The notes beneath the pieces are model-generated. The model did no database searches and was not told where the DNA came from. It saw only the letters and a list, made by a program, of their open reading frames with translations. Both the position numbers and the translations under genes were made by a program. A stretch of 64,000 bases of DNA, taken from positions 4,393,501 through 4,457,500 of the forward strand of contig NC_014041.1 of assembly GCF_000023465.1 (NCBI RefSeq). Reading direction: 5' to 3'. The DNA comes from Zunongwangia profunda SM-A87. GTDB taxonomy: Bacteria; Bacteroidota; Bacteroidia; Flavobacteriales; Flavobacteriaceae. Shown piece by piece: positions 9,190-19,300 of this stretch (its first letter is position 1; each line of letters starts with the position of its first letter).

Positions 9190-9240
9190 GTTCATTATAT
9201 TTGAATGTTCATTGTCACTGAACAAAATTAAATAATGAAC
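9190..9240. promoter_or_regulatory. Nested inverted repeats (putative AbiEi operator) and -7 element
   Basis: Four GTTCA half-sites are arranged as two nested inverted repeats just ahead of the AbiEi start. The outer pair GTTCATTAT (9190-9198) and ATAATGAAC (9232-9240) is a perfect 9-bp repeat; the inner palindrome runs from GTTCA (9207-9211) to TGAAC (9219-9223). A Bacteroidota -7 element TATATTTG lies at 9196-9203, overlapping the outer left arm, although no clear -33 TTTG is present. AbiEi antitoxins of characterised systems repress their own operon by binding inverted repeats in the promoter, which makes this the likely operator. Confidence 0.65.
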
Positions 9241-9250
9241 ACACAGGACT

Positions 9251-10252
9251 ATGTATCGCAATAACGACCTTATCCACGAGGCTGCTTCTAAACTGGAAGA
9301 ACTAACTCAAGTTTCTATTCAGGTAGATAGCAATAGCACTGAATATGATGCGCTTTTGACTATAAATAACACACAATTTATAGTAGAGAACAAATCTGCT
9401 GTTCGGACATCTAACCAAGGATTTATCTTATCTCAACTAGAGGAATTGAAAAATAATAGTAGCAGACCTATTATTTTAATAGCTGAATATATTTCAAAAA
9501 AAGCAGCCCAGGAATTGAAGGAACGTGGTATTAATTATATCGATGTTGCCGGAAATGCATTTATAAAGCATAAAGATTTAACGATCTTCGTAGAAGGTCA
9601 AAAGAATACAAAGAAAGATAAGACAAATCAATCACGAGCTTTTCAAGAAACAGGGTTAAAAATTATTTTTCATTTATTAAATAAGCCCGAAAACCTCCAA
9701 GATTCTTACCGAAGAATTTCAGAAAAAGCTGATGTATCCATAGGATCAGTAAGCAATGTTATGGCCGAACTTGAAGCCTTAAATTACTTATTGAAAACAA
9801 GTAATAAACGTGTTCTTAAAAATAAAAGAGAACTATTAGAGCGTTGGGTAGTCGATTTTAATGCAACTCTTAGACCTCGAATTCTCAGAAAACGAATGCG
9901 TTTTATAAATGAGGAACAACTAAAAAACTGGCGCGCTATAGATTTACATTCAGAAAATGGTTCTATCCTTTGGGGAGGTGAACCAGGAGGAGCGCTTTAT
10001 ACAGATAATTTAAGACCTGAGCAATTCACCCTATTTACAGATTTAGAACTTTCTCAAGTCGCAAAAACACTACGTTTAATCCCAAGTGAAACCGGTACTG
10101 TTGAGATCTTACAAAAATTTTGGAAAGATAGCGACACTAACAACCAAGCAGCCCCCCCACTTTTAGTATATGCAGATTTAATAAACAGTGGCTATGGAAG
10201 AAATATCGAGACCGCAAAAAAAATACTAGAGAATGAGCTACAGTATATCTAG
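9251..10252 (+). CDS. abiEi: Type IV toxin-antitoxin AbiEi-family antitoxin/regulator
   Basis: A 333-residue protein resembling the AbiEi-family antitoxins found beside AbiEii nucleotidyltransferases. The N-terminal third has a nuclease-fold-like signature: Asp33, then VENK with Glu46 and Lys48 (a D...ExK pattern), followed by GINYIDVAGNAFI. A winged-helix segment (about residues 133-185, with ISEKADVSIGSVSNVMAELEAL) should bind DNA. The remainder is the family's C-terminal region (WGGEPGGALYTDNLRPEQFTLF). Expected job: neutralise the downstream toxin without direct contact, and repress the operon. The stop overlaps the next gene by 20 bases. Whether the nuclease-like residues are active is unknown. 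Confidence 0.75.
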   Translation: MYRNNDLIHEAASKLEELTQVSIQVDSNSTEYDALLTINNTQFIVENKSAVRTSNQGFILSQLEELKNNSSRPIILIAEYISKKAAQELKERGINYIDVAGNAFIKHKDLTIFVEGQKNTKKDKTNQSRAFQETGLKIIFHLLNKPENLQDSYRRISEKADVSIGSVSNVMAELEALNYLLKTSNKRVLKNKRELLERWVVDFNATLRPRILRKRMRFINEEQLKNWRAIDLHSENGSILWGGEPGGALYTDNLRPEQFTLFTDLELSQVAKTLRLIPSETGTVEILQKFWKDSDTNNQAAPPLLVYADLINSGYGRNIETAKKILENELQYI

Positions 10253-11084
10253 CGAGAAATTTACGCATCCACTATTGAAACCTATTCTGGTAGAACTTAC
10301 AGAGTACTTCAAAGAAGCGGGTATTTCTTTTTTTGTGATCGGTGCTACCGCACGGGATATCATTATGGAACTGCACGATGCGCAGTCCGGTCGCTTAACC
10401 TACGATCTTGATATTGCAATTACAGTGGACGATTGGGAACAATGGTTAAATGTTGAACAGGAGCTTGTAAAGCTTGAAAATTTCACCAAAGATAAAGATC
10501 AAAAACAACGCTTTATCTACAAAGGCAAATTCCAATTAGATATTGTGCCTTTTGGAGAAATAATGAAAAAAGACCATAAAATATTTTGGCCTCCTAACGA
10601 AGAAATAGCAATGTCGGTGTTAGGTTTTACAGCTGCTGATGAAGCTGCACTACCAGTTCGCATAGACGACGAAACCGAAATCAAAATTGCGACTCTCAGC
10701 GGTATTTTCATTTTGAAAATAATCGCTTGGAAGGATCGCCACCAGCGTAACAATAAAGATGCAGATGATATAGGTTTTATTTTAGAAAACTACTTATCAA
10801 TCCACGAAGAAAGAGCTGCGACCCATTATTATGATCCTGTATATAGCCAAGAACCATTCAAGAATACTACCGGAGGAGCGGTTCTTTTAGGAAAGGATAG
10901 TAAGGAATTATTAGAAAAACACACAGAAACAGTTGACTCTATTCTTAAAATCTTAAACGAAGAAATCGATAAAAAGGAAGAAAGTAAACTGATTAATCAA
11001 ATAATAGAAACCCATAAATCCTTAAACTATGACGAAGTGCTACAATGCATTCAAAATATAGTTAATGGATTAAACGAAAAATAA
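10233..11084 (+). CDS. abiEii: AbiEii/AbiGii-type nucleotidyltransferase toxin
   Basis: A 283-residue nucleotidyltransferase-fold protein. The signature is VIGATARDIIM (about residues 36-46; the G...RD loop) followed by YDLDIAITV (about 57-65), which holds the paired catalytic Asp residues, and a third acidic site in FQLDIVPF (about 94-101). Later, LKIIAWKDRHQRNNKDADDI (about 152-171) matches the conserved K-x-x-A-x-x-D-R-x-x-x-K-D-x-x-D region of AbiEii/AbiGii proteins. In the known type IV systems the enzyme acts on tRNA or other RNA and causes growth arrest or phage abortion. It is translationally coupled to AbiEi upstream and lies directly against hsdM downstream (TAA then ATG). Confidence 0.78.
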   Translation: MSYSISSEKFTHPLLKPILVELTEYFKEAGISFFVIGATARDIIMELHDAQSGRLTYDLDIAITVDDWEQWLNVEQELVKLENFTKDKDQKQRFIYKGKFQLDIVPFGEIMKKDHKIFWPPNEEIAMSVLGFTAADEAALPVRIDDETEIKIATLSGIFILKIIAWKDRHQRNNKDADDIGFILENYLSIHEERAATHYYDPVYSQEPFKNTTGGAVLLGKDSKELLEKHTETVDSILKILNEEIDKKEESKLINQIIETHKSLNYDEVLQCIQNIVNGLNEK

Positions 11085-13439
11085 ATGACTCAAAATTCGC
11101 ATTCTAAACTTATAGCTTTTATCTGGTCTATTGCAGACGATTGTTTACGCGATGTGTATGTACGCGGAAAATATCGTGATGTTATCCTACCAATGGTTGT
11201 TTTGCGCCGATTGGATGCTTTACTCGAACCATCGAAAAAAGAAGTAATGGACGAAGTCCAGTTTCAAACGGTAGAAGCAGGCTTTACAGAGCTAGAATCT
11301 GAAGGACTGAAAACGGCAGCTGGTTATGAGTTTTATAATACTAGCAAATGGACGCTTCAATTACTAAAAGATACTGCTTCCAATAATCAGAGCATTCTCT
11401 TGGCTAATTTTGAAGATTATATTCTAGGATTTAGCGATAATGTTAAGGAAATTATTTCAAAATTTAATTTGGTTCGCCAAATTAAACATATGGCCACCAA
11501 GGATGTATTACTCGATGTGCTGGAAAAATTCACCTCACCACGAATTAACTTAACTCCATTTGAGAAAGAAGATCCCGATGGTTATAAACTTCCCGCATTA
11601 TCCAATTTGGGGATGGGATATGTGTTTGAGGAACTCATACGAAAATTCAACGAAGAAAATAACGAAGAAGCCGGAGAACACTTTACACCTCGTGAGGTAA
11701 TTGAATTAATGACGCATTTGGTATTCGAACCCGTTAAGCACCAACTCCCTCCAGTAATGACTATTTACGACCCCGCCTGTGGCAGTGGCGGAATGCTCAC
11801 GGAAAGTCAGAATTTCATCAAAGATGAAGCCGGTGCCATTCAAGCCAAAGGAGATGTCTATTTATTTGGAAAGGAAATCAATGACGAGACCTATGCTATT
11901 TGTAAAAGTGATATGATGATTAAGGGAAATGACCCTCAAAATATCAGATTAGGATCTACGCTTTCTACCGATGAATTTTCCAGAAAGAATTTCGACTTTA
12001 TGCTCTCAAATCCGCCTTATGGAAAAAGCTGGGCCAGTGAGCAGAAATACATCAAAGACGGAAAGGATATTATCGACCCACGTTTTACCATTCAACTTTC
12101 CAATTATTGGCAAGAAACAGACACCGAAAAAGCTATCCCCAGAAGCAGCGATGGGCAATTATTGTTTTTGATGGAAATGGTGTCCAAAATGAAAAATCTA
12201 AAACAAAGTCCATTAGGAAGCCGAATTGCCAGTGTTCACAACGGCAGTAGTCTTTTTACCGGTGATGCAGGCAGTGGGGAAAGCAACATTAGACGTTATT
12301 TAATTGAAAATGATTTACTGGAAGCCATTGTGCAACTACCCAATAACCTATTTTACAATACGGGTATTACCACTTATATATGGTTGCTTAGCAATAATAA
12401 AACCAAAGAACGGCAAGGTAAAGTACAACTCATCGATGCGCAACCGCTTTACCAAAAACTGAGAAAAAACCTGGGTCAAAAAAATTGTGAATTTACCCCG
12501 GAACATATTACAGAAATCACGCAGACTTTTCTCAATTCAGAAGCAAGAGAAAGAGAGGAAGACGACCAATTGGCAAGCAAAATTTTCAACAATACAGATT
12601 TTGGGTATTATAAAGTGACTATTGAACGTCCCAAGCGCTTGCGATCTCAATTTACTTTAGAGGCTATTGAAAGTTTACGCTACTACAGCCAATTGCAAGA
12701 GCCAATGGAGTATGCATATAAAACCTTTGGTAAAAAGGTTTATACAGAATTGCCCAGTATTAAAACAGAAATCTTGAACTGGTGTGAGGCTAATGATATC
12801 AGTTTAAGCTCTAAAAAGAAAGCTCAGCTTACCGCAAAGAAAACTTGGGAAGATGCTAAATTCTTGGTAGATACCGCCACCAAATTATATGAGGCTATTG
12901 GAGACGCGGTGTTTATGGACTTTAACCATTTTTCAAAACAGGTCAATAAAGCACTCAAAAAATTGGAAATCAAACTAAGTAACGCTCAGAAAAAAGCCAT
13001 TTTGGATGCGGTGAGTGTTTACGATCCTGAAGCCGAAAAAGTTATCAAAACCACCAAAATCTTAAAAGGTGAAAAACTGGAAAACCTTTGCGCCCATTTG
13101 GATTGCACCCCAGACCAACTCTCGCATTTCGGGTATTTCCCAAGCGGAAACAAAGGCACCTACACCATTTACGAGAGTGAAAGTGATTTACGGGATTATG
13201 AAAATGTTCCCTTAGATGAAACCGTTTATGATTACTTTTTACGGGAAGTTTCAACTCACGTGGAGGAAGCTTGGATAGATTTGGATAAAACCAAAATTGG
13301 ATATGAAATTAGTTTCAACAAGTATTTCTATCAGCATAAAGCCTTACGCCCGCTTGATGAAATTGATAAAGACATACGCGAACTGGAAACCAAAAGTGAA
13401 GGCTTGATTATGGATATTTTAAACAGCGTGAACCTATGA
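11085..13439 (+). CDS. hsdM: Type I restriction-modification methylase subunit HsdM
   Basis: A 784-residue N6-adenine DNA methyltransferase of a type I restriction-modification system. The N-terminal helical domain (FIWSIADDCLRDVYVRGKYRDVILPM) precedes the catalytic domain. The S-adenosylmethionine motif is DPACGSGG (about residues 229-236) and the catalytic motif is NPPYG (about 309-313). A long C-terminal extension (about 500-784) is larger than in classical HsdM of about 500 residues and may contact HsdS and HsdR. The stop codon overlaps the true hsdS start (ATGA at 13436). Intact, so methylation would depend on whether the damaged HsdS still works. Confidence 0.93.
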   Translation: MTQNSHSKLIAFIWSIADDCLRDVYVRGKYRDVILPMVVLRRLDALLEPSKKEVMDEVQFQTVEAGFTELESEGLKTAAGYEFYNTSKWTLQLLKDTASNNQSILLANFEDYILGFSDNVKEIISKFNLVRQIKHMATKDVLLDVLEKFTSPRINLTPFEKEDPDGYKLPALSNLGMGYVFEELIRKFNEENNEEAGEHFTPREVIELMTHLVFEPVKHQLPPVMTIYDPACGSGGMLTESQNFIKDEAGAIQAKGDVYLFGKEINDETYAICKSDMMIKGNDPQNIRLGSTLSTDEFSRKNFDFMLSNPPYGKSWASEQKYIKDGKDIIDPRFTIQLSNYWQETDTEKAIPRSSDGQLLFLMEMVSKMKNLKQSPLGSRIASVHNGSSLFTGDAGSGESNIRRYLIENDLLEAIVQLPNNLFYNTGITTYIWLLSNNKTKERQGKVQLIDAQPLYQKLRKNLGQKNCEFTPEHITEITQTFLNSEAREREEDDQLASKIFNNTDFGYYKVTIERPKRLRSQFTLEAIESLRYYSQLQEPMEYAYKTFGKKVYTELPSIKTEILNWCEANDISLSSKKKAQLTAKKTWEDAKFLVDTATKLYEAIGDAVFMDFNHFSKQVNKALKKLEIKLSNAQKKAILDAVSVYDPEAEKVIKTTKILKGEKLENLCAHLDCTPDQLSHFGYFPSGNKGTYTIYESESDLRDYENVPLDETVYDYFLREVSTHVEEAWIDLDKTKIGYEISFNKYFYQHKALRPLDEIDKDIRELETKSEGLIMDILNSVNL

Positions 13440-14697
13440 AAACCTATCCGGCATATAAAGACAGTGGCGTAGATTGGCTGGGGAAAATTCCTAAACATTG
13501 GGAAATTAGAAGATTAGGAAGTCGTTTTAAAGAAAGAATAAAGTATCAGATATTGATTACGCTGCTTTATCAGTAACTAAAAGGGGAATAGTACCTCAGT
13601 TAGATACTGCTGCAAAATCAAAGGATAGTGATAATAGAAAACTAGTGAAGGCTGGAGACTTTGTAATTAATAGTAGATCTGATAGAAAAGGTTCTAGTGG
13701 TGTTTCTGAAAGTGACGGTTCTGTTTCTTTAATAAATATTGTAATGGAACCGAATGACATATTTGGCTCATTTTGTAATTATTTTTTAAAATCAAAAGCT
13801 TTCGTAGAAGAAAACTACCGAATAGGACACGGAATAGTCGCTGATTTATGGACGACTCGCTATGATGAAATGAAGAATATCATAATGGCATTTCCCCCAA
13901 AACCCGAACAACAAGCTATCGCCAATTTTTTAGATGAAACTTGCGAAAAATTGGACACCGTCGTAGCGCAAAAGGAAAAAATGATTGCCTTACTGAAAGA
14001 GCGTAAGCAAGCACTGATACAAAATGCAGTAACACGAGGTTTAAATAAAAACGTGCCGATGAAAGATTCGGGAGTAGATTGGATCGGTGAGATTCCTAAA
14101 AATTGGGAAGTGAAGCGATTGAAGTTTATATGTGTTTTAAATAAAGAGTCATTACCTGAAAACTTGAACAAAAAGCAAGAAATTAATTACGTGGATATTG
14201 GTAGTGTAACATTTGAAGATGGTATTCTTTCAACTGAATATTACCTTTTTCAAAATGCCCCTTCAAGAGCCAGAAAAGTTGCTAAAAATGGTGATACTAT
14301 TGTCTCCACTGTAAGGACATACTTAAAAGCAATTGATTTTATCGATGAGAATAAATCCAAATATGTTTATTCTACAGGGTTTGCTATCTTAAGTCCAAAC
14401 AAAAATATATTAAATAAATATTTATATAATCAAGTTAGAGCTGACGCATTTACAGAACAAGTTAGTTATAATTCTAAAGGGATGAGTTATCCCGCTATAA
14501 ATAGTACAGATTTAGGTAGAATATGGGTTTGTGTTCCTTCCAAACAAGAGCAAGAAAAAATTGTCAATTACATAGACGCACAATCCCGAAAACTAGATCA
14601 AGCTGTTACCCAGCAAGAACAAGCTATTGTAAAATTAAAAGAATATAAGGCAAGTTTGATAGACAGTTGTGTATTGGGAAAAATTAAAGTGAGTTGA
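13436..14697 (+). pseudogene. hsdS: Type I specificity subunit HsdS, broken by a frameshift
   Basis: The proper start is the ATG at 13436, overlapping the hsdM stop. That frame encodes AYKDSGVDWLGKIPKHWE and stops after 46 codons at 13576. The rest of the first target-recognition domain continues in another frame from about 13543 (VSDIDYAALSVTKRGIVPQ) through to the TGA at 14697. One base is missing near 13531-13542. HsdS has two internal repeats, and both halves of each are present: KDSGVDW(L/I)G(K/E)IP at about 13463 and 14057, and a leucine-rich coiled spacer after FPPKPEQQ and VPSKQEQE. Thus the gene is full length apart from one lost base. A restart at 13645 would make a 350-residue protein lacking the start of the first recognition domain. 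Confidence 0.88.
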
Positions 14698-14716
14698 AAT
14701 CTAAAATATAAAATTT

Positions 14717-15667
14717 ATGACTAAAGTCGAGATCTACACTATTACACTTAGTGACAGCAAAACAAGCACCAAAATAAAACTGGAGCAAGAAATTACCGAT
14801 AAGTTATACAAAGCTATGTTCTTAAAATTTCCTAATTACATTCACGAAGCTCCTCCAAAAGACACATACGGTGATATAGTGAAAGTATACGCAAAAGAAG
14901 AAAAATCTCAATGGAGTGGCAACTCTAAATATGGCCGGGTAAATGGGGTAATAGTAGTAGGTCGTGATAGAGATAAGGAATTGGCATTTAGTAACGCAGA
15001 TAAATTAAAGACCAATGCAGGAAAAAAGGAAAAAGGCATATCTGTAGATAAAAGGCATTATTTCGATATTATTTTTCCTTTAAACAAATCAACCGCTTTT
15101 TTAGTATTAGAAAAAACAGATGGAAAATCTTATAAAAAGCACATCTTCTCATTATTGAAAAAATATATTCCAACGATTCAACCTGGATTAAAGGTCGAAT
15201 TTGAAAAGTTTGTAGAAAAAGATCTTATCATTAACTTTTTGGGTAATGGTGATTATTCCCGATTAGAGTTTATAAGAAAAGAGGTTCCATCTGATTCGAT
15301 GACAAGATACTTAGGCGATTACAAGAATAAAGGAAAATATACGGTAAAGACTGCTATTATTTCTGAAGATGACACTGATTTCCCTGATGAGTTAAAACAA
15401 GAGTTAGTTGATGCAGTAGAAAATAAACAAACTTACTTTTCCATACCGCAACTTGAACAATTAGGTTTTGAAGAAGGAAATACAAGCCTAAAAATCATAA
15501 GCGAATATAAAGGTAATAAACGAACTATAGACCTTTCTGACACTATGAAAATTCAACCTACTTATGAAATTGATTTAGAAGTTGAAGAAGATGGTTTCGT
15601 AGATTATTCAAAAATGAGAAAAGAAGTAAACAAACTTATTCAATCTTTCGATTTAGATATATTATAA
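14717..15667 (+). CDS. Unrecognised 316-residue protein inside the type I RM operon
   Basis: I do not recognise this family. It is soluble, with no signal peptide or membrane segment, charged and lysine-rich, and it probably has an N-terminal beta-rich half (VEIYTITLSD, YGRVNGVIVVGRDRDKEL, RHYFDIIFPLNKSTAFLVLE). The central part is LLKKYIPTIQPGLKVEFEKFVEKDLIINFLGNG in sequence terms, and the C-terminus is acidic (DLEVEEDGFVDYSKMRKEVNKL). It lies between hsdS and hsdR and is separated from the following membrane protein by one base, so the two are very likely a pair. By position it may modulate restriction or be a separate defence module; this is inference only. Confidence 0.8.
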   Translation: MTKVEIYTITLSDSKTSTKIKLEQEITDKLYKAMFLKFPNYIHEAPPKDTYGDIVKVYAKEEKSQWSGNSKYGRVNGVIVVGRDRDKELAFSNADKLKTNAGKKEKGISVDKRHYFDIIFPLNKSTAFLVLEKTDGKSYKKHIFSLLKKYIPTIQPGLKVEFEKFVEKDLIINFLGNGDYSRLEFIRKEVPSDSMTRYLGDYKNKGKYTVKTAIISEDDTDFPDELKQELVDAVENKQTYFSIPQLEQLGFEEGNTSLKIISEYKGNKRTIDLSDTMKIQPTYEIDLEVEEDGFVDYSKMRKEVNKLIQSFDLDIL

Positions 15668-15668
15668 C

Positions 15669-16259
15669 GTGGAAAGTTTTAGCATCAAAAAATTGTGGAA
15701 AGCTTATTTAGCTCTTCTCTATAAAGATTCTAACAATCTGAAAGAGAGAATTGCTACACGTCTAGTTCTACCCTTAGGTGTGAGTTTCATTTTGTTATTT
15801 ACTATAGAAAGTATTAGCGAGGTAAAAAATACTATTTCTGTCGTTTTATCAATTTTGATCGGTCTTTTGTTCAATTTTGTGAGTAGCTTTTCAGATCGAA
15901 TTAGATCTGATCATTTAATCCAGAATGCTTCAGAAAAAATAAAAAGATTAAAACTTATTAGAGAAACATCTGATGGAGCATTTGTAACTATTTTTTTATC
16001 ATTAATGGGATTAGGTATCCTACTGATAATAACTTTGACATCAGGTAATTTTATTCTTAGATATTTGAAAATTGACCAGTGGACAAATCTTTTTTTTAGT
16101 GGTATATGCTTAACACTTTTATATCAAATTTTTTTAATGTTGATCTATATGGTAAATAGACTTAGAAAATTAATTAAGGTAGATACAAAGCAAGAAGAAC
16201 AATACTTAGAATCAAAACAAGAACAGGAAATAAACGATTTTGAAGAGTTTGAAGATTAG
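15669..16259 (+). CDS. Unrecognised four-helix membrane protein inside the type I RM operon
   Basis: A 196-residue protein starting at GTG 15669, one base after the preceding stop; no better ATG exists near. Four hydrophobic segments are visible: about residues 30-46, 57-74, 101-123 and 138-160. They are split by a basic cytoplasmic-type loop with DRIRSDHLIQNASEKIKRLKLIRE. The C-terminal tail is long, charged and Glu-rich. I do not recognise a family. Small multi-helix membrane proteins paired with a soluble partner are common in abortive defence modules, where they perturb the membrane, and the Kiwa pair (KwaA/KwaB) has a similar division; the gene order here is the reverse and I see no sequence identity. 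Confidence 0.78.
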   Translation: MESFSIKKLWKAYLALLYKDSNNLKERIATRLVLPLGVSFILLFTIESISEVKNTISVVLSILIGLLFNFVSSFSDRIRSDHLIQNASEKIKRLKLIRETSDGAFVTIFLSLMGLGILLIITLTSGNFILRYLKIDQWTNLFFSGICLTLLYQIFLMLIYMVNRLRKLIKVDTKQEEQYLESKQEQEINDFEEFED

Positions 16260-16315
16260 ATGAACTATTTGGAAAGGATTTCTAATTTGACCTGAACTTC
16301 AGAAAACCATTTACA

Positions 16316-19300
16316 ATGAACAACCAAACCAACGAACAAGCTTTAGAAGCTGCTATTCAAAAATGCTTAACCGGGGTTTCACTAGAAACACTCAAAGAAG
16401 AAGGCACTTCAGTTGCAGAAGCTAATGCAGTATATAGAACAAGAAACGGGTATTATAATGGAGACCGTTCGCATTTTGATTCAAAATATGCACTAGATAC
16501 CGAGCGGTTTTGGGATTTTCTAGAAAGCACACAGGAAGAAGAACTCAATAAACTCAAACGTAGTAACGATTGGAAACTTAAAATCTTGCAACGTTTGGAT
16601 CGCATTGTCAAAAAACAAGGGGTTCTGCACGTACTCAAAAAGGGTTTGGGAGTTGATGATGCACATTTTACCTTATTGTTTCCATTACCTTTAGGAAGTA
16701 GCAGTGCAAGAGTTGCTAAAGATTTCGACAGTAACCAATTTAGCGTAACCCGCCAAGTGCCGTATTCAGAAAGTAATCCGCGGGAAGAAATTGATATGGT
16801 AATTTTTGTCAATGGTTTACCGCTAATTACCCTTGAACTCAAAAATCAATGGACAGGTCAAAATGCACGCTTACACGGTCAAAACCAATACCGTAAGCAG
16901 CGTGATCCCAAAGAACCTTTACTCAATTTTGGACGCTGTCTTGTACATATGACCGCCGATACCGATGAAGTATTTATGACGACCAAGCTCAACAGCACAG
17001 ATACATTTTTCTTACCTTTTAATCAGGGTTATGAAAATGGTAAAGGCAACCCGCCTAATCCTTTTGGTCATAAAACAGCCTATTTATGGGAAGAGGTATT
17101 TAAGCCAAAAAGCATAGCCAATATTATTCAGCACTTTGTGCGCTTAGATGGGAAGTCTAAAGACCCTATAAATAAACGTACTTTATTTTTTCCTAGATAC
17201 CATCAAATGCGTGTGGTACGAAAAATTATGGCACACGTGAGCGAAAATGGAACGGGCTTCCGTTACCTTATTCAACATTCTGCTGGTTCGGGAAAATCAA
17301 ATTCTATTACCTGGGCAGCTTACCAGTTGATAGAAGCCTATCCAGAAAACGAACAGGCGGCCGGTAAAAAAGCAATCGACAAACCTATTTTTGATTCTGT
17401 TATTGTCGTAACCGATAGACGTTTATTGGATCGACAGATTCGTGAAAACATTCGCAGTTTTTCGGAAGTCAAAAATATTGTAGCCCCTGCTTATTCCAGT
17501 CGGGGCCTGAAAGATAGCTTGGAGCAAGGTAAAAAGATCATTATTACTACGATTCAAAAATTCCCTTTTATCGTGGAAGGCATTTCTGATTTAAGTGATA
17601 AACGTTTTGCCGTGATTATTGATGAAGCACACAGTTCTCAATCGGGCACCACGGCAGATAACCTAAACCGGGCTATTGGGCAAGAATCAACCGAAGCAGA
17701 AGCCGAAGATGTTCAAGATAAAATAGCGCAAGTGATGCAATCCCGAAAGATGCAAACCAATGCTTCTTATTTAGCCTTTACAGCAACACCCAAAAACAGT
17801 ACATTAGAAAAGTTTGGAATGCCACAAGAAGATGGCAGTTTTGAGCCTTTCGATTTGTATGCAATGAAACAAGCCATAGAAGAAGGTTTTATTTTAGACG
17901 TACTGAACAATTATACCACATTTAAAAGCTATTACCGTTTGACGAAGTCGGCAGAAGAAAATCCGATATTCGATACCAAAAAAGCCCAAAAGAAATTAAA
18001 AGCCTTTGTGGAAAAAGACCAGCAAACCATAGACACCAAAGCTGAAGTGATGCTGGATCATTTCACTAAGCATTTTGTGCAAAAGAAAAAATTAAAAGGA
18101 AAAGCCAAAGCGATGTTCGTGACTCAAAGTATTGAGTCTGCTGTTCGATATTTCAAAGCTATTCAACGTTTGTTGGAAGAGCGGGGAAACCCGTTTGGAG
18201 CCATCTGCGCTTTTTCAGGAGAAAAAGAAGTAGACGGCATTTCCTTAACCGAAGAATCCGTCAACAATCTACCTGCACATTTAGATACTGCCAAGTCATC
18301 TGATCCTGATTATATTCAGGACAAGATTGCGCGTTATTTTGATATGGACCATTACCGTATTTTGGTAGTCGCCAATAAATACCTCACAGGATTTGACCAA
18401 CCAAAACTCTGCGCAATGTATGTAGATAAAAAACTGCAAGGCGTACTGGCTGTTCAAGCCTTATCTCGGTTAAACCGTTCTGCTCCAAAACTGGGAAAAA
18501 AGACAGAAGATATTTTTGTGTTGGACTTTTTCAATGACAAAGAGGATATAAAAAAAGCTTTTGACCCTTATTATACGGTAGCAACGTTAAGTAGTGCAAC
18601 AGATGTAAATGTATTGCACGATGCTAAAATGATTCTGGATGAAGAAGGTGTTTACGAATGGTCTGAAGTGGAACTGTTCAACGACTTATTCTTTTCAAAT
18701 GCAGATACGGAAACCTTGGGAGCCGCTTTGAGCAAACCTCAAGCCCGTTTTGATGTGGAATTGCAGTTAGAGCAAAAGCAAAAGGCGGATTATAAAATCA
18801 AAGCGCGGCAGTTTGTTAAAATTTATGGACAAGTGGCAGCACTATTGGATTTCAATAATCCGGAATGGGAAATGCTCTATTGGTTCCTAAAGTTCCTTAT
18901 CCCTAAAATGATTGTCAAAGACCCCGATGAAGACGACTTGGACAAATTATTGGATGCCGTTGACTTAGCAACGTATGGGTTGGAACAGCGTGATAAAATA
19001 GGGGTGAAAATAGGTTTGGATGAAAGTGATTCAGAACTCGATCCGCAGAACTCAAGTATTCGCGGTGCTCACGGAGAAAATGAAGAAGATGAACTAGAAG
19101 CAATTATCAAAACTTTTAACGAACGTTATTTTCACGGTTGGGATGCTACCCCCGAGGAGCAAAGAGTTAAAATGCTAAGCTTGCAGAAATTTGTAGAAGC
19201 TCATCCAGACTTCGAAGAAAAGGTTAAACAAAACCCAGACGAGCAAAATAGCGATATTGCTTTACGTCGCATTATTCAGGAAGTGTTATCCAGACAAAGA

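Noticed and set aside
13645..14697. HsdS as an intact gene starting at 13645
   Set aside because: The upstream 46 codons and the continuation before 13645 clearly encode the missing N-terminus, so this is the tail of a frameshifted gene.
14717..16259. The two unknown genes as a Kiwa (KwaA/KwaB) system
   Set aside because: Size and membrane/soluble split are similar, but gene order is reversed and I see no recognisable KwaB/DUF4868 sequence.
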